Part shown: piece after piece, positions 1 to 9,100 of the stretch
How the letters are laid out: the number at the start of each line of letters is the position of its first letter
Numbering within the stretch: position 1 is the stretch's first letter
Assembly: GCF_014489415.1 (NCBI RefSeq)
Contig: NZ_CP060822.1
Location: 3,085,501 to 3,149,500 of the forward strand
Direction of reading: 5' to 3'
DNA length: 64,000 bases
Source of the DNA: Cylindrospermopsis curvispora GIHE-G1
GTDB lineage: Bacteria; Cyanobacteriota; Cyanobacteriia; Cyanobacteriales; Nostocaceae
Made by a program: the position numbers and the translations under genes
Notes under the pieces: model-generated
Told to the model about the DNA's origin: nothing
Database searches by the model: none
What the model saw: the letters and a program-made list of their open reading frames with translations, nothing else

Positions 1-332
1 TAGGTAAATAAATCTTGCGTAAATATATTGAGTTTAGCACTGACATAAATGTTAGTTGATTTGTACTTGCAAAATAAATTACTTTACACACAGCCAGTAT
101 TTAGACCTAAAACTACAATTAGCATAGTTATATATCAATTTTTTAGTATATTAAAATACAGTAAATATAAATATATTTTTATAACTACAAGGGGTATAAT
201 GTTTACTGAGATGTAAAAAAAGCATCTAAATTAATGATGAAATACTCAGGGAGACAGGGAATTAATTCCCTGTATAAAAGCTCAAGTCGGTTTCCAATTT
301 ACTGATTTTCTCTTTAGAAGTTCCACTGCAGC
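1..332. other. AT-rich intergenic stretch with a palindrome downstream of the protease gene
   Basis: No gene is visible. Positions 255-272 hold a perfect 18-bp palindrome (CAGGGAATTAATTCCCTG) that lies just downstream of the minus-strand protease gene and could act as its transcription terminator. The stretch from about 250 to the end of that gene recurs, diverged, at 3649-3760 and 4731-4842. Nothing else is recognised in the first 250 bases. Confidence 0.5.
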
Positions 333-2186
333 TTAGCGTGCATTTCGATTAAATAAAACTGCTGCATTCTTAAAATCACTAATAGCTCCTTCTTTATCTC
401 CTAAATCACTACGGCTTAATCCTCGGTTGTTGTATGCTTGGGCAAAGTTAGGATTAATTTTGATAGCTTGAGTAAAATCGCTGACTGCTCCCTGTTTATC
501 TCCTAAGCTGTGAAGTGCTAGTCCTCGATTGTTATAGGCTTGAGCAAAGTTAGGAATGATTTTGATAGCCTGAGTAAAATCACTAATGGCTCCCGGTTTA
601 TCTCCTAAATCACTACGGCTTAATCCTCGGTTGTTATAGGCTTGAGCAAAGTTAGGAATGATTTTGATAGCCTGAGTAAAATCAGTGATTGCTCCCGGTT
701 TATCTCCTAGGTTGTGACGAGCTAGTCCTCGGTTGTTATAGGCTTGAGCAAAGTTAGGATTAATTGTCACAGCCTGAGTAAAATCACTAATGGCTCCCGG
801 TTTATCTCCCAACTCATCACGGGCAATTCCCCGATTGTTGTAGGCAATGGGATCTCTAGGATTAAGGTTGATAGACTGGGTAAAATCAGTGATTGCTCCT
901 TGTTTATCTCCTGAGTCGCGGCGTGCAAGCCCCCGATTATTATAGGCTTCAGCAAAGTTAGGATTTATTTCAATAACTTTAGTAAAATCACTGATTGCCC
1001 CCTGTTTGTCTCCTAAGTCACTGCGGGTCGCCCCCCGGTTGTAATAGGCACGAATATTACCAGGATTGAGCTTAATAACTTGAGTAAAATCATTGATTGC
1101 TCCTTGCTTGTTTCCTAACTCGTGGTGCAAAATTCCCCGGTTATAATAAGCTAAAGCATTGTAGGGGTGAAAAGTGAGAAATTGAGTAAAATCACTAATT
1201 GCCCCTTGCTTATCTCCTAATTCATTGCGGATTGCTGCTCGGTTATAGTAGGATTTAGCAAAGTTAGGATTAACGTTAATAGCTGCTGTAAAATCATTAA
1301 TTGCTCCCTGCTTATCTCCTGACTGGTAGCGGTTAACTCCACGATCATTATAAGCAATAGCATAAACAGTAGCATTATTATTTGGATTAGTTGGATTGGT
1401 TGGGGTAACTGGTACGGGTGGACTAGGCAAATTGAGATTACTAAGAGAGAGGAATATATTAATGGGAATGCCCGCATTAAACCCAGTTTTCTGTTGAGGA
1501 GATCCTGTCTCTTGCTGATCACCCCCATCATCAGTATCTGCTAATCCATGAATACCAATTACCCTCCCATCAATATCAAATACTGGACCACCACTATTTC
1601 CGATAAACGTTGTTGCATTATATATGAGTCCGTATCCTCGATCAGAGTCGGGAATAAAGGTAACTACTTTTCCATTAGTGATTGTAAAGGTTCTTTGTTT
1701 ACCTACTCTGTTAAAAATGGACGGAAACCCTGCCACTAAGACATCCGACTGTATTTTCACGCTATCAGAATTTCCTACTGGTGCAATCTGATAATTTTCC
1801 TCAGATTCAAATGTTACTATTGCTAAGTCTGGATCTTGGACATTTACTTGCATACTTTGATGCTTTTTGACAGGGTATTCCCTACCATCATGAGTTCTAA
1901 TGGTATAAGTAAGATCTGTTCGACAGCGAATTTTTATTGTACCTAGATTCTCACATACAACATGATTCGCCGTGAGTACGGTGTAAGTTTTTCCTTCTTT
2001 TTTGATAATTACACCTGATCCGCCAGGGTTAGCATTACTGTTAATTTGAACTGTAGTCTTCCTCGCTATATCCTCAATTCTGCTCGTTGCTTCCGCTGAA
2101 GTGGATATAGATGTAAGTATAAGTATTGATATACTTATACAGGTAACAGATAATCTATTTTTGGGTGTTTTATACATTATACTCAT
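333..2186 (-). CDS. Secreted trypsin-like serine protease with ten C-terminal TPR repeats
   Basis: 617 aa. A hydrophobic signal segment (about residues 11-31) is followed by a chymotrypsin/HtrA-like protease domain with the full triad visible: His75 (TANHVV), Asp120 (DPDLAIV) and Ser198 (GNSGGP). A Pro/Asn-rich linker (about residues 255-275) leads into ten 34-residue tetratricopeptide repeats running to the C-terminus, with the recurring core AYNNRG...LGDKxGAISDFTQAI. The last five repeats are very alike, so the DNA shows a 102-bp periodicity. The protein probably acts in the periplasm or outside the cell, with the TPRs binding substrates or partners; no substrate can be named. ATG at 2186 is used; a second Met lies at residue 4. 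The gene appears monocistronic. The domain assignment is firm, the role is inference. Confidence 0.9.
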   Translation of the reverse strand: MSIMYKTPKNRLSVTCISISILILTSISTSAEATSRIEDIARKTTVQINSNANPGGSGVIIKKEGKTYTVLTANHVVCENLGTIKIRCRTDLTYTIRTHDGREYPVKKHQSMQVNVQDPDLAIVTFESEENYQIAPVGNSDSVKIQSDVLVAGFPSIFNRVGKQRTFTITNGKVVTFIPDSDRGYGLIYNATTFIGNSGGPVFDIDGRVIGIHGLADTDDGGDQQETGSPQQKTGFNAGIPINIFLSLSNLNLPSPPVPVTPTNPTNPNNNATVYAIAYNDRGVNRYQSGDKQGAINDFTAAINVNPNFAKSYYNRAAIRNELGDKQGAISDFTQFLTFHPYNALAYYNRGILHHELGNKQGAINDFTQVIKLNPGNIRAYYNRGATRSDLGDKQGAISDFTKVIEINPNFAEAYNNRGLARRDSGDKQGAITDFTQSINLNPRDPIAYNNRGIARDELGDKPGAISDFTQAVTINPNFAQAYNNRGLARHNLGDKPGAITDFTQAIKIIPNFAQAYNNRGLSRSDLGDKPGAISDFTQAIKIIPNFAQAYNNRGLALHSLGDKQGAVSDFTQAIKINPNFAQAYNNRGLSRSDLGDKEGAISDFKNAAVLFNRNAR

Positions 2187-2323
2187 ATAGGTTTTGTTGA
2201 TTGACTCAGAATAATCTTGGAAAATTTGCAGCCCCTATAAAAGCTATCATACTACACTATTTTAGTGATTTAGGGCTAATCCCCCTGCTCCCCAGATGTG
2301 AGAAATATGCTATTGAATGCGTC

Positions 2324-2365
2324 ATTCCATTGCTATTACTGCGGTATCAGTAATGGCAATGGAAT
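2324..2365 (-). terminator. Long hairpin downstream of the outer-membrane protein gene
   Basis: Positions 2324-2341 and 2348-2365 form an 18-bp stem, imperfect at only one pair, around a 6-base loop (CGGTAT). It begins 25 bases after the stop of the minus-strand barrel-protein gene, so it probably ends that transcript. No clear U-run follows on the minus strand, so it is not a textbook intrinsic terminator. Confidence 0.5.
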
Positions 2366-2389
2366 CAGAATCTCTTTTGTATTTAAAAA

Positions 2390-3520
2390 CTACAGACCTT
2401 GACGGTAGCCCACACTAAATCCGTAAACATTTGAAGAACCCACTTTGAGTTCCAGGTCATTTTTGTTTGAGGTGTAACCACTCAAACCTAAATATTTAAA
2501 TTCAGCAAAGACATTACCCTTCTTAACAACTTCATACTGAGCGCCTAGCTTTGCTTGATAGGCAAAGGATGTACCATTATCTACCAATGCTCCAAGTCCC
2601 AGTGGTTCCAAACTAATAAAACCGAAACCCACTCCCGCACCAATGTAGGGACGAAATTTGGAACTGCCAAGATGATAATAGGCATTAACTAGAGCCGTTG
2701 TTACATTCATATTGTAGTCTCTACTCTCTTTGACAGTAGGTATCTGTGGTACTGTTGTTACTCGACGACTTCCTCCATCTCCGACACCGAAATCTCGAGC
2801 GTCTGTTAATGCGTTAGTGAGCTGATCCCGACCACTCGGAACTACCGTATCAATTGCAAGCTGATTGCTAAGCTGAGTCTGAGTTAGTCCGACCCGTACT
2901 CCTCCTCCTGGTAATTGGAAGGTGGCAGGTGTAATACTATCTCCATTATTACCCGCAGTTGCTGAAAACTTTCCAGGTACTTGACTAACAGAATCGATTC
3001 CAAAAGTGCTACTACCAATTTCGAGTTCAGCACGGAACCTATCCCATTGATAGCCACCAACTATGTTCCACTGGTTACCAGAATAGAAGCTGATGTTATT
3101 TTCAATTTGATTTGGTACATTAGCAGCTTGCAGAATCGCGGGTGAAGTAACCCTTGGAGAGTTATCTGCACCTGTTCGAGTACTAGGATTAGTTACAAAT
3201 GTCTCATCTGTGAACTTACCAGTAAGATTAATCTTACTAGGGAAAACATGACCCACACTTCCACCGAGATAGAAATAATTACTAGCAGGCAATTGGGAGT
3301 TATCGCCACCAGTATACAAAGGAGCAGAACCTGTGGTAGGAGATGTGGTCGTAAAACCGGGGGTAGAAGATTGAGCCAACAAATTAGACGGGTCCTGATT
3401 ATCAGTGTTCACACCCATTAAGTCAGCAGCTTTATTGGAAACTTCTTCAGCTTTAACCGATGTGGTGAAAGCCAAACTAGCGAGTACCGCAGGAAACCAG
3501 AAGAATGAGTAAATTTTCAT
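2390..3520 (-). CDS. Outer-membrane beta-barrel protein (opacity/porin-like)
   Basis: 376 aa. An N-terminal signal peptide (residues 1-24, cleavage likely after SVKA) is followed by a Ser/Thr/Pro-rich spacer. From about residue 80 there is a predicted beta-barrel with alternating aromatic strands, for example YFYLGGSVG, NIVGGYQW, FRPYIGAGVGFG and AEFKYLGLSG, and a last strand ending in GFSVGYRQGL. This pattern fits the Opa/P44/OmpA-type eight-stranded barrel group found as outer-membrane proteins. The upstream 200 bp together with the first roughly 68 codons are duplicated at 4400-5002. The expression signal is therefore shared with the chimeric gene at 3988-4602. The function beyond an outer-membrane barrel is unknown. 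Confidence 0.75.
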   Translation of the reverse strand: MKIYSFFWFPAVLASLAFTTSVKAEEVSNKAADLMGVNTDNQDPSNLLAQSSTPGFTTTSPTTGSAPLYTGGDNSQLPASNYFYLGGSVGHVFPSKINLTGKFTDETFVTNPSTRTGADNSPRVTSPAILQAANVPNQIENNISFYSGNQWNIVGGYQWDRFRAELEIGSSTFGIDSVSQVPGKFSATAGNNGDSITPATFQLPGGGVRVGLTQTQLSNQLAIDTVVPSGRDQLTNALTDARDFGVGDGGSRRVTTVPQIPTVKESRDYNMNVTTALVNAYYHLGSSKFRPYIGAGVGFGFISLEPLGLGALVDNGTSFAYQAKLGAQYEVVKKGNVFAEFKYLGLSGYTSNKNDLELKVGSSNVYGFSVGYRQGL

Positions 3521-3920
3521 ATTTCAGATAGAGTGTAATTTTTACTTGGAGTAAGTAAACAAACCATAATTAATTGTAATATTTTATTTCATCTATCTTT
3601 AGATAGATATTTGGTGTCAGATATTAAAATGATGTAACTAAATTTGAGGAAGACACGGAATGAATTCCCTGTCTGAGAGCTGCAAGTCAGTTTCCAACCT
3701 ATTAATTTTCTCTTTATAGTTTCCAGTACAGCTTAGTCTGCAATTAGATTAAATTAATCTATACTTTGATGTATTACAGGTAATTAGTGCTGGGTGTGTG
3801 GTGCGATCGCCCTTCTCATGCGATCGCATCCCTTCGATTAGGATTAATTGGGCTCAAAAACCATAATAAATGTAGGTTGGATTGAGAAAGGAAACCCAAC
3901 ATCTGTAGGTGTTAGACCTA
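3318..3920. repeat. 603-bp direct repeat, copy A
   Basis: This segment matches 4400-5002 at a constant offset of 1082 bp with only scattered mismatches. It covers the first about 68 codons of the barrel-protein gene, its start, its upstream region, two HIP1 octamers (3803-3810 and 3820-3827) and part of a MITE-like motif (about 3873-3903). No other gene is seen in the intergenic part 3521-3987. The boundaries are sharp: left at AAAGGAGCAG, right at GTTAGACCTA. Confidence 0.9.
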
Positions 3921-3987
3921 GTGAACATTCCGGTAGATTTGTTAATATCTGGATAGAAATTTCCTTTCAGCTTTTAGCCCTTTTCCT

Positions 3988-4602
3988 CTATATCCACTCT
4001 TTAGCTGGAACTCTGAAGTCCACATATTTCCACTCACCGCTTTCTAGGTATTCAATTTTAAATTCTCCTTTGCTCAACAAACTTATATCGTTGATGTCTA
4101 TTATCCCATTTTCCTTATTGACTACAACGCAATCTGAACTGTTAGTACAAGAATCCGGTTTGAAAGCAATTTTTCTGACAGGATGATCCCACCATTTTGA
4201 AAACTGAGTAATTGTGTTAGTTGTTCTGGTTGTATGTACTACCTTAACTTCATTCCCATTTATTTCTAGCCGTACCCAGTCCGTTGATCTCTTTTGAAAT
4301 AACCCAGCAATTCCCCAAAAGATTACACTACCAATTGAAATACCAGTGTCTGATAAACGGAGTTTAATAACTCTAGGTGGTATCCCTTGAGATAATTTTA
4401 AAGGAGCAGAACCTGTGGTAGGGGATGTTGTCGTAAAACCGGGGGTAGAAGATTGAGCCAACAAATTAGACGGGTCCTGATTATCAGTGTTCACACCCAT
4501 TAAGTCAGCAGCTTTAGCGGGAACCTCTTCAGCTTTAACCGATGTGGTGAAAGCCAAACTAGCGAGTACCGCAGGAAACCAGAAGAATGAGTAAATTTTC
4601 AT
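3988..4602 (-). CDS. Chimeric secreted protein: barrel-gene signal region fused to an unrelated C-terminal domain
   Basis: 204 aa. Residues 1-68 are almost identical to the N-terminus of the neighbouring barrel protein (same signal peptide, same Ser/Thr/Pro spacer). After SAPL the sequence changes completely into a 136-residue domain rich in charged residues and beta-strand patterns (for example VRLEINGNEVKVV, FKIEYLESGEW). It contains two cysteines (CTNSSDC), which could form a disulfide outside the cytoplasm. I do not recognise this domain. The switch point coincides with the edge of the 603-bp duplication, so the gene arose by joining the promoter and export signal to other coding DNA. The open frame is intact and probably expressed; the function is unknown. 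Confidence 0.7.
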   Translation of the reverse strand: MKIYSFFWFPAVLASLAFTTSVKAEEVPAKAADLMGVNTDNQDPSNLLAQSSTPGFTTTSPTTGSAPLKLSQGIPPRVIKLRLSDTGISIGSVIFWGIAGLFQKRSTDWVRLEINGNEVKVVHTTRTTNTITQFSKWWDHPVRKIAFKPDSCTNSSDCVVVNKENGIIDINDISLLSKGEFKIEYLESGEWKYVDFRVPAKEWI

Positions 4603-5002
4603 ATTTCAGATAGAGTGTAATTTTTACTTGGAGTAAGTAAACAAACCATAATTAATTGTAATATTTTATTTCATCTATCTTTAGATAGATATTTGGTGTC
4701 AGATATTAAAATGATGTAACTAAATTTGAGGAAGACACGGAATGAATTCCCTGTCTGAGAGCTGCAAGTCAGTTTCCAACCTATTAATTTTCTCTTTATA
4801 GTTTCCAGTACAGCTTAGTCTGCAATTAGATTAAATTAATCTATACCTTGATGTATTACAGGTAATTGTTGCTGGGTGTGTGGTGCGATCGCCCTTCTCA
4901 TGCGATCGCATCCCTTCGATTGGGATTAATTGGGCTCAAAAACCATAATAAATGTAGGTTGGATTGAGAAAGGAAACCCAACATCTGTAGGTGTTAGACC
5001 TA
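4400..5002. repeat. 603-bp direct repeat, copy B
   Basis: Second copy of 3318-3920 (offset 1082 bp). It supplies the start, signal peptide and upstream region of the chimeric gene. The remainder of the intergenic space to 5153 holds no recognised gene; a short inverted repeat (TAGCTAG/CTAGCTA, about 5119-5142) lies just before the RND gene. Confidence 0.9.
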
Positions 5003-5153
5003 ATTGATCAAGCAATAGAACGGCTCAAAATCGTAACAAATTAAGGTGCGTAGTTTGGATTGGGAAAAATGTATGGAATAGATAAATTTTGAATAAATGA
5101 TCGGTGGTTCAATGTAATATAGCTAGATGATTGTCCTAGCTACATAACTCCCA

Positions 5154-7847
5154 ATGGTAAAAAATAACTACTCAAAATCCGCACGGGAGATTTTTAATAT
5201 CTCCAGGTGGGCGATTAAATTTTCATGGCTGACAGTATGCTTCTGGATTGGGGTAACAGCAGCAGGCCTGTTAGCTTTTAGTTCCCTAAAATACGCACTT
5301 TTCCCAGATATTACTTTCCCTGTGGTTGTGGTAAATGCTCAAGCACCAATCACCTCAGCTATAGAAACAGAAGAAAAGTTAACTAAACCAATAGAAGCAA
5401 GTTTAAAATCCATACCGGGAATTGATAATATTCGTTCTTCCACATATCCAGGACAAAGTGCTATTAGCCTTTTATTTGCCGTTGGCACAAATTTAGAAGC
5501 TTCTACTCAAAAAACTACAAGTGTACTCAAGGGCGTAAAACTACCAGCAGGAACAAGTTATAAAATTATTCCCTTAAATCTAAATGAGTCCTCAGTGGTA
5601 AGTTATGCCATTGAAAGTGAATCTAAAAACCTAGATGACTTGCACCAATTGGCAAAAGCAAAAATTATACCGACAATTGAAAAACTAGCGGGGGTACTCA
5701 AGGTTTCACTATTAGGTACTGCACCAAAATCCGCTTTACCCAACACCAGCAGCTTAATTCCAGATAATGGAAATTTAATCAGATTTAATGGCAAAGATGT
5801 ATTAGCATTTCAGGTGGTAAAACGTGGAGATGCCAATACCTTAGAAGTGGTGGATAAAGTCAACCAAGAAGTGAACAAGCTACGTTCTAGTCTCAAAAAT
5901 GTCACATTCACCCTAGCAGCTACTCAAGCAGATTATATTCGTGAAGCTACCCAATCAACTATAAATGCGTTAATAGAAGCTATCATCCTAGCAGTTGTGG
6001 TCATTTTCCCCTTTTTATGGAGTTGGCGAGCTACTTTAATTTCTGCTTTAGCAATTCCCATATCTTTATTAGCCACATTAATTGTGATGGCCTATTTTGG
6101 CTTTAATTTAGAAACAATTACCTTGTTAGCTTTAGCTTTAATCATTGGTAGTGTGATTGACGATGCTATTATTGATGTAGAAAATATACTACGTCACATT
6201 CAAAATGGTCAAAGTCCAAAAGAAGCAGCACACTCAGCTACTGATGAAATCGGTCTAACAGTAGTAGCAGCAACTGCTACAGCCATAGCTGTTTTCTTAC
6301 CCATTGGTTTAATGGGGGGTGTGGTTGGACAATTTTTCAAACCCTTCGGAATTACTGTTTCTGCAGCTTATATTGCTTCTACATTGGTAGCGCGTACTCT
6401 CTCACCAGTATTATCCATTTACTGGCTCAAACCACCTAAAAAAAGTTACTCCCTGGGAAGAATGAGAGGTAAAAAACAGGGTTTATTATCAAGTTTGACA
6501 AATATGGGGGGCTATGTTAATCAATCCTATGCCAATTTACTGTACTGGTCTCTCAATCACAGGAAAATCGTCATCCTATTGGCCATAGTCAGTTTTGTTG
6601 CTGGTCTTGCTATTATCCCGTTTATTCCCAAAGGTTTTATACCCAAGTTAGACCGAGGTGAGTTTAATATTAGCTATACTGCACCACTACCAAAAATCCC
6701 TGATTTGTCAGCATTACAACAGTTAAGAACTGATCAGGATCCTACCCAACTCCTAATTTCCCCTCCTAATCCGCTTCAAGATTCCCTAACGGTGGCAAAA
6801 AAACTGGAAGCAGTTGTCAGAAAATACCCGGATGTAGAAACAGTATTTACTACGGTTGGTTCCCGTGGAGGTGAGCCAAATAAGGGCAATCTTTATGTGA
6901 AATTAAAAAAAGACCGCCAGCTGAAAACTGCCCAACTACAGGATCAATTACGACAAACTTTACCCAAACTTCCTGGTGTGACTACTAGTGTGGAAGATAT
7001 TCAATTTGTAGATACTGGAGGAGATAAACCATTACAAGTAGCACTGCGGGGCGATGATTTAGCAACTTTAAGTTCAGTATCTAAAAAGATTAAAGAACGT
7101 ATTATTAACTTACCTGGATTTGCTGATGTGACGGTGACGGGAGATGGCAATGCCACAAACCAGGTTTTGCAGGTGGAACGACTTAATCAGCAGCGAGTGG
7201 TCTATATCAGCGCTAACCTGGGTGGCAATTTAACTCTTGGTGATGCTACTGATAGAATTGTGATGGAAGCTAAGTCTCTTTTACCTACTGGTGTAACCCT
7301 AGATTTAGGGGGAGACTCTGCTAGACAAAATGAGGTGGTGGGTAGTTTCCTGTCAACTTTGATATTATCAGCTTTGTGTATTATTCTGGTGTTGGTTTTA
7401 TTGTTCAAAAGTTGGGTAGATCCTCTGGTTATTGGTGCTTCCTTACCTTTGGCAGTGGTAGGAGCTATGTTGGCCTTATTGTTCACTAAGAGTGATTTTG
7501 GTATGATCTCTCTGATTGGATTTGTGTTCTTGCTAGGACAGGCAAATAAAAATGCTATTTTGTTGGTAGATTATATCAACCAACTACGTCGAGCAGGGAT
7601 GGAACGGACAGAAGCTATTCTGGAAGCAGGTCCTGTTAGACTCAGACCAATTATGATTACTACCTTCTCCACTATTTTGGGCATGTCACCTATTGCTTTG
7701 GGCTTTGGCGCAGGATCTGAGTTACGCTCCCCTATGGCAATCGCGATCGCGGGAGGTTTGGTTACTTCCACTATTCTCAGTCTAGTGGTTGTACCAGTTG
7801 TTTATGCCATTTTAGATGATTGGTTTCCCAGGAAGAGTATGAATTGA
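5154..7847 (+). CDS. RND-family efflux transporter (AcrB/HAE1-like)
   Basis: 897 aa inner-membrane pump of the resistance-nodulation-division superfamily. TM1 lies near residues 25-45. The first membrane block (about residues 265-425) contains the proton-relay Asp pair in IIGSVIDDAIIDVENI. A second periplasmic loop follows, and then a C-terminal membrane block (about residues 730-890) with GQANKNAILLVDY. The family usually has about 1,030-1,050 aa; here both periplasmic loops, the first especially, look shorter, so the docking or porter subdomains are reduced. No membrane-fusion partner or TolC-like gene is next to it. The next gene starts within or just after its end, so they may be co-transcribed. 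The substrate cannot be inferred. Confidence 0.9.
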   Translation: MVKNNYSKSAREIFNISRWAIKFSWLTVCFWIGVTAAGLLAFSSLKYALFPDITFPVVVVNAQAPITSAIETEEKLTKPIEASLKSIPGIDNIRSSTYPGQSAISLLFAVGTNLEASTQKTTSVLKGVKLPAGTSYKIIPLNLNESSVVSYAIESESKNLDDLHQLAKAKIIPTIEKLAGVLKVSLLGTAPKSALPNTSSLIPDNGNLIRFNGKDVLAFQVVKRGDANTLEVVDKVNQEVNKLRSSLKNVTFTLAATQADYIREATQSTINALIEAIILAVVVIFPFLWSWRATLISALAIPISLLATLIVMAYFGFNLETITLLALALIIGSVIDDAIIDVENILRHIQNGQSPKEAAHSATDEIGLTVVAATATAIAVFLPIGLMGGVVGQFFKPFGITVSAAYIASTLVARTLSPVLSIYWLKPPKKSYSLGRMRGKKQGLLSSLTNMGGYVNQSYANLLYWSLNHRKIVILLAIVSFVAGLAIIPFIPKGFIPKLDRGEFNISYTAPLPKIPDLSALQQLRTDQDPTQLLISPPNPLQDSLTVAKKLEAVVRKYPDVETVFTTVGSRGGEPNKGNLYVKLKKDRQLKTAQLQDQLRQTLPKLPGVTTSVEDIQFVDTGGDKPLQVALRGDDLATLSSVSKKIKERIINLPGFADVTVTGDGNATNQVLQVERLNQQRVVYISANLGGNLTLGDATDRIVMEAKSLLPTGVTLDLGGDSARQNEVVGSFLSTLILSALCIILVLVLLFKSWVDPLVIGASLPLAVVGAMLALLFTKSDFGMISLIGFVFLLGQANKNAILLVDYINQLRRAGMERTEAILEAGPVRLRPIMITTFSTILGMSPIALGFGAGSELRSPMAIAIAGGLVTSTILSLVVVPVVYAILDDWFPRKSMN

Positions 7848-7861
7848 CCTACCACAAAGAT

Positions 7862-9100
7862 ATGACTGATATTCTAATTCTTTCTAATGGACCGGGAGAA
7901 GTAACAACTTGGGTACGTCCTGTGGTCATAGCTCTCAGAGAACAGTTGGGCAATGATATTTCTCAGGTGAGAATTTCTGTGATTTTATCACCGTGTCCCC
8001 ATGGTACTGGTGAGGAAGCTAGGATCGCTAAATCCTATCCACAGGTCAACAGAGTTCAAGCTCCTGAATACTTCTGGCAGTTTTTATTCATGGGCAAAAC
8101 TGCGGAAAATTGGGATTGGCGTAAAAAAGGTGTGGTGATATTTCTGGGGGGAGATCAAGTTTTCCCTGTGATTGTTGGCAGAAAATTGGGATACAAAACC
8201 CTAGTTTATGCGGAATGGGAAGCTAGATGGCATAATTTAATTGACTGTTTTGCCGTTATGAACTCCCAGGTAATAAAAAATGTTCCACCCAAGCACATTC
8301 ATAAGTTTCATGTTGTGGGTGACCTGATGTTAGAAGCTGCTAATAAGGATTATGCAACTTCACAATCCCCTAGTTTAGAAGTTGGAAGACATTTGGTTGG
8401 ACTTTTACCCGGATCCAAACCTGCTAAGTTGACTCAGGGTGTGCCCCTAGAATTAGCTATAGCCGAATATATTTATGCTAAAAGACCCCATACCAAGTTT
8501 TTTATACCCGTAGCACCCACTCTAGATTTACTGACCTTGGCCAGTTTTGCCAATCCTCAAAAAAATAAGTTTGCCCAATCCTTTGGTTTTCAAGGTGCAT
8601 ACTTAAAGGATAATTATCTAGAAACTTCTGGGGGGTTGATGGTAGAATTGACTCAGGAAAACCCCGCTTATCACCTGTTATCTTCCTGTGCTATTTGTCT
8701 GACTACGGTGGGAGCAAACACTGCTGAACTGGGAGCTTTAGGTGTACCAATGATTGTGTTATTACCCACCCAACAATTAGATGCTATGCGCTCTTGGGAT
8801 GGTCTACCGGGACTGCTGGCAAATTTACCCTTTGTGGGTTCCAGTTTGGCAAAATTGATTAATTGGTGGTTCCTCCGAAATAAGGGTTTACTGGCCTGGC
8901 CTAATATTTGGGCGGGGCGAGAAATTGTCCCGGAATTGGTTGGTAACTTGGCACCTCACGCGGTGGGAGAAATGGTTTTAGACCTGTTAGAAAATCCTCT
9001 CAAATTGGCTCAAATGAAACACCAATTACTAACAACTAGGGGTGAAAGTGGCGCTGCGAAACGTTTGGCCCAGCTGGTAGGGACTTTGTTATCTGCTTGA
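7862..9100 (+). CDS. Lipid-A-disaccharide synthase-related (LpxB-like) glycosyltransferase
   Basis: 412 aa from ATG 7862; a longer frame from 7820 would overlap the RND gene by 28 bp, and the conserved family start (MTDILILSNGPGEV) favours 7862. The N-terminal NGPGEVTTWVRP and the C-terminal nucleotide-sugar region (TVGANTAELGALGVPMIVLLPTQQLD) match the cyanobacterial LpxB-like protein family (GT-B fold). Its substrate is not established; a role in envelope glycolipid synthesis is plausible. It follows the RND gene closely and converges with the uracil-DNA glycosylase gene, with the 3' ends overlapping by 12 bp. Confidence 0.8.
   Translation: MTDILILSNGPGEVTTWVRPVVIALREQLGNDISQVRISVILSPCPHGTGEEARIAKSYPQVNRVQAPEYFWQFLFMGKTAENWDWRKKGVVIFLGGDQVFPVIVGRKLGYKTLVYAEWEARWHNLIDCFAVMNSQVIKNVPPKHIHKFHVVGDLMLEAANKDYATSQSPSLEVGRHLVGLLPGSKPAKLTQGVPLELAIAEYIYAKRPHTKFFIPVAPTLDLLTLASFANPQKNKFAQSFGFQGAYLKDNYLETSGGLMVELTQENPAYHLLSSCAICLTTVGANTAELGALGVPMIVLLPTQQLDAMRSWDGLPGLLANLPFVGSSLAKLINWWFLRNKGLLAWPNIWAGREIVPELVGNLAPHAVGEMVLDLLENPLKLAQMKHQLLTTRGESGAAKRLAQLVGTLLSA

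Noticed and set aside
333-1360. Regular 102-bp DNA repeats that might suggest a CRISPR or minisatellite
   Set aside because: The period equals 34 codons, the frame is open throughout, and each unit translates to a TPR; there are no spacer-repeat alternations.
3803-3827. Closely spaced GCGATCGC octamers as a regulatory operator
   Set aside because: These are HIP1 sites, abundant across cyanobacterial genomes including inside genes in this window.
3848-4186. Plus-strand open frame of 112 codons
   Set aside because: It lies opposite the chimeric gene and begins inside the duplicated non-coding region; the composition is not protein-like.
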